Of a stretch of 64,000 bases of DNA, positions 63,335-64,000 are shown piece after piece. Source of the DNA: Rhizobium rhizoryzae (GTDB lineage: Bacteria; Pseudomonadota; Alphaproteobacteria; Rhizobiales; Rhizobiaceae). The position numbers and the translations under genes are program-made. Numbering within the stretch: position 1 is the first letter of the stretch; each line of letters begins with the position of its first letter. The notes under the pieces were generated by a model, which was not told the origin of the DNA, did no database searches, and saw nothing but the letters and a program-made list of their open reading frames with translations. The stretch spans positions 1,834,501-1,898,500 of the forward strand of contig NZ_CP049250.1 of NCBI RefSeq assembly GCF_011046895.1, written 5' to 3'.

Positions 63335-64000
63335 TCACGGCGTGTAGAGGTTCGAAAGCGGATAGTTCTGCAGATCCTGCAGCAGCTCTATGAAGCCGGC
63401 CACCTGATGTTTGCAAATGGCTTCGCCCTTCGAGGCGGTGCCATTGGCGGCATTACCGACCACGCCGTCCGGGTTGAGGTCATGGGCGATCCACGCCAGC
63501 GAGTGGGGCGGAAGGGGTTGCAGGAAGCGCGATCGGCTCTTCATCCATTCGGCTTTCGATTCGAAATTCTGCGCATGTTCCATATGCACAAGCTCTGGCC
63601 GGAAGTAGAGCATCAGCGATGTTTCCACGTCGCCGCCATGAATGCCGAAAGCCTGCTCGTGCGCGCTGACCATGCCTTCCGGGTGGCCGAAGCGACCCCA
63701 CTGGGTTGCAACCGCGGCCATGCCGAAGCGCACGCGCATCTCGCGCGAGACGATGCTCATGATGTCCAGATTGCCGCCATGGGAATTGACCATGACCAGC
63801 TTTTTCACGCCTGCCTGCGAAACCTTTTCACCGATTGCCGTCCACATGGGGATCAGAAGGTCGGCGCCGTAGGAAAGCGTGCCCGGACCATAGATATGTT
63901 CATTGGCCTTGCCGATTTCCTGCGTGGGAAGAACGAGAATATCGAGATCGTCCGGTCGCTGGTTCTTCAGTTCCGCCAGCATGCCGTTGGCAATGGCCAC
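63335..64000 (-). CDS. Creatininase-family protein (N-terminus outside window)
   Basis: 221 residues of the C-terminal and central part; the start lies beyond 64000. The signature of the creatininase/amidohydrolase fold is seen: LPTQEIGKANEHIYGPGTLSY, VKKLVMVNSHGGNLDIM (His), and HGGDVETSLMLYFRPELV (His-Gly-Gly-Asp, Glu). These include metal ligands of the family. Members act on creatinine, mycofactocin or other amide substrates. Adjacent to the deaminase-containing operon, it may share its substrate range. Confidence 0.88.
   Translation of the reverse strand: MAIANGMLAELKNQRPDDLDILVLPTQEIGKANEHIYGPGTLSYGADLLIPMWTAIGEKVSQAGVKKLVMVNSHGGNLDIMSIVSREMRVRFGMAAVATQWGRFGHPEGMVSAHEQAFGIHGGDVETSLMLYFRPELVHMEHAQNFESKAEWMKSRSRFLQPLPPHSLAWIAHDLNPDGVVGNAANGTASKGEAICKHQVAGFIELLQDLQNYPLSNLYTP

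Overview
The window is a stretch of a Rhizobiaceae-type alphaproteobacterial chromosome (Agrobacterium/Rhizobium group). The basis is the order tolA-tolB-pal-cpoB-tilS-ftsH-glmM, a serC-serA operon with a structured serC leader, a CtrA-type TTAA-N7-TTAA box, RIME-like palindromic intergenic repeats, and general-stress (EcfG/RpoE2-type) promoters of the form GGAAC-N16-CGTT. The species cannot be fixed from the sequence alone.

Layout. 1-9.8 kb: housekeeping envelope block (Tol-Pal, tRNA-Ile lysidine synthase, FtsH, GlmM, an Omp25-like porin). 9.9-18.1 kb: DoxX, serine biosynthesis (serC, serA), a Tim44-domain protein, a DUF1810 protein, an MscS channel, mnmA and a CAT-anticodon tRNA. 18.1-21.9 kb: an accessory patch beside the tRNA with a low-complexity unknown protein, a 650-residue glycerophosphodiesterase-domain protein with disordered tails, an AT-rich noncoding stretch and a small XRE regulator. 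22.2-30.3 kb: a universal stress protein behind an FNR/FixK box, then a polyamine-type ABC importer with a hydantoin-racemase-like enzyme, a GNAT protein and a divergent GntR regulator. 30.3-38.5 kb: a chemoreceptor, a siderophore importer (substrate protein, two permeases, ATPase) ending in a GDPD gene, and a divergent siderophore-esterase-like gene. 38.5-47.4 kb: small stress-type genes (SDR, NDH-2, two 24-residue membrane proteins, treY, a nucleotidyltransferase/phosphoesterase pair, DUF3008), many with an EcfG-type promoter. 47.4-56.1 kb: galE, ung, a quinone-detoxification-like dioxygenase/hydrolase pair, a frameshifted CAP/RTX/DUF4214 gene, RidA, a divergent pyruvate kinase, a lipoprotein transglycosylase and a flavin quinone reductase with a structured leader. 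56.5-64 kb: an NMT1/Tau-type ABC importer in one operon with a cytosine-deaminase-like amidohydrolase and an FAD oxidoreductase, under a divergent LysR gene and next to a creatininase-family gene cut by the window edge.

The least expected signals are four things. One is the run of EcfG-type promoters from 32.4 to 47.2 kb, which ties several unknown small genes to one predicted regulon. The second is the tandem pair of near-identical 24-residue membrane proteins. The third is an upstream ORF embedded in a strong hairpin ahead of the quinone reductase. The fourth is three RIME-like elements whose hairpin arms show compensatory base changes. No CRISPR array, rRNA, transposase or prophage gene was seen.
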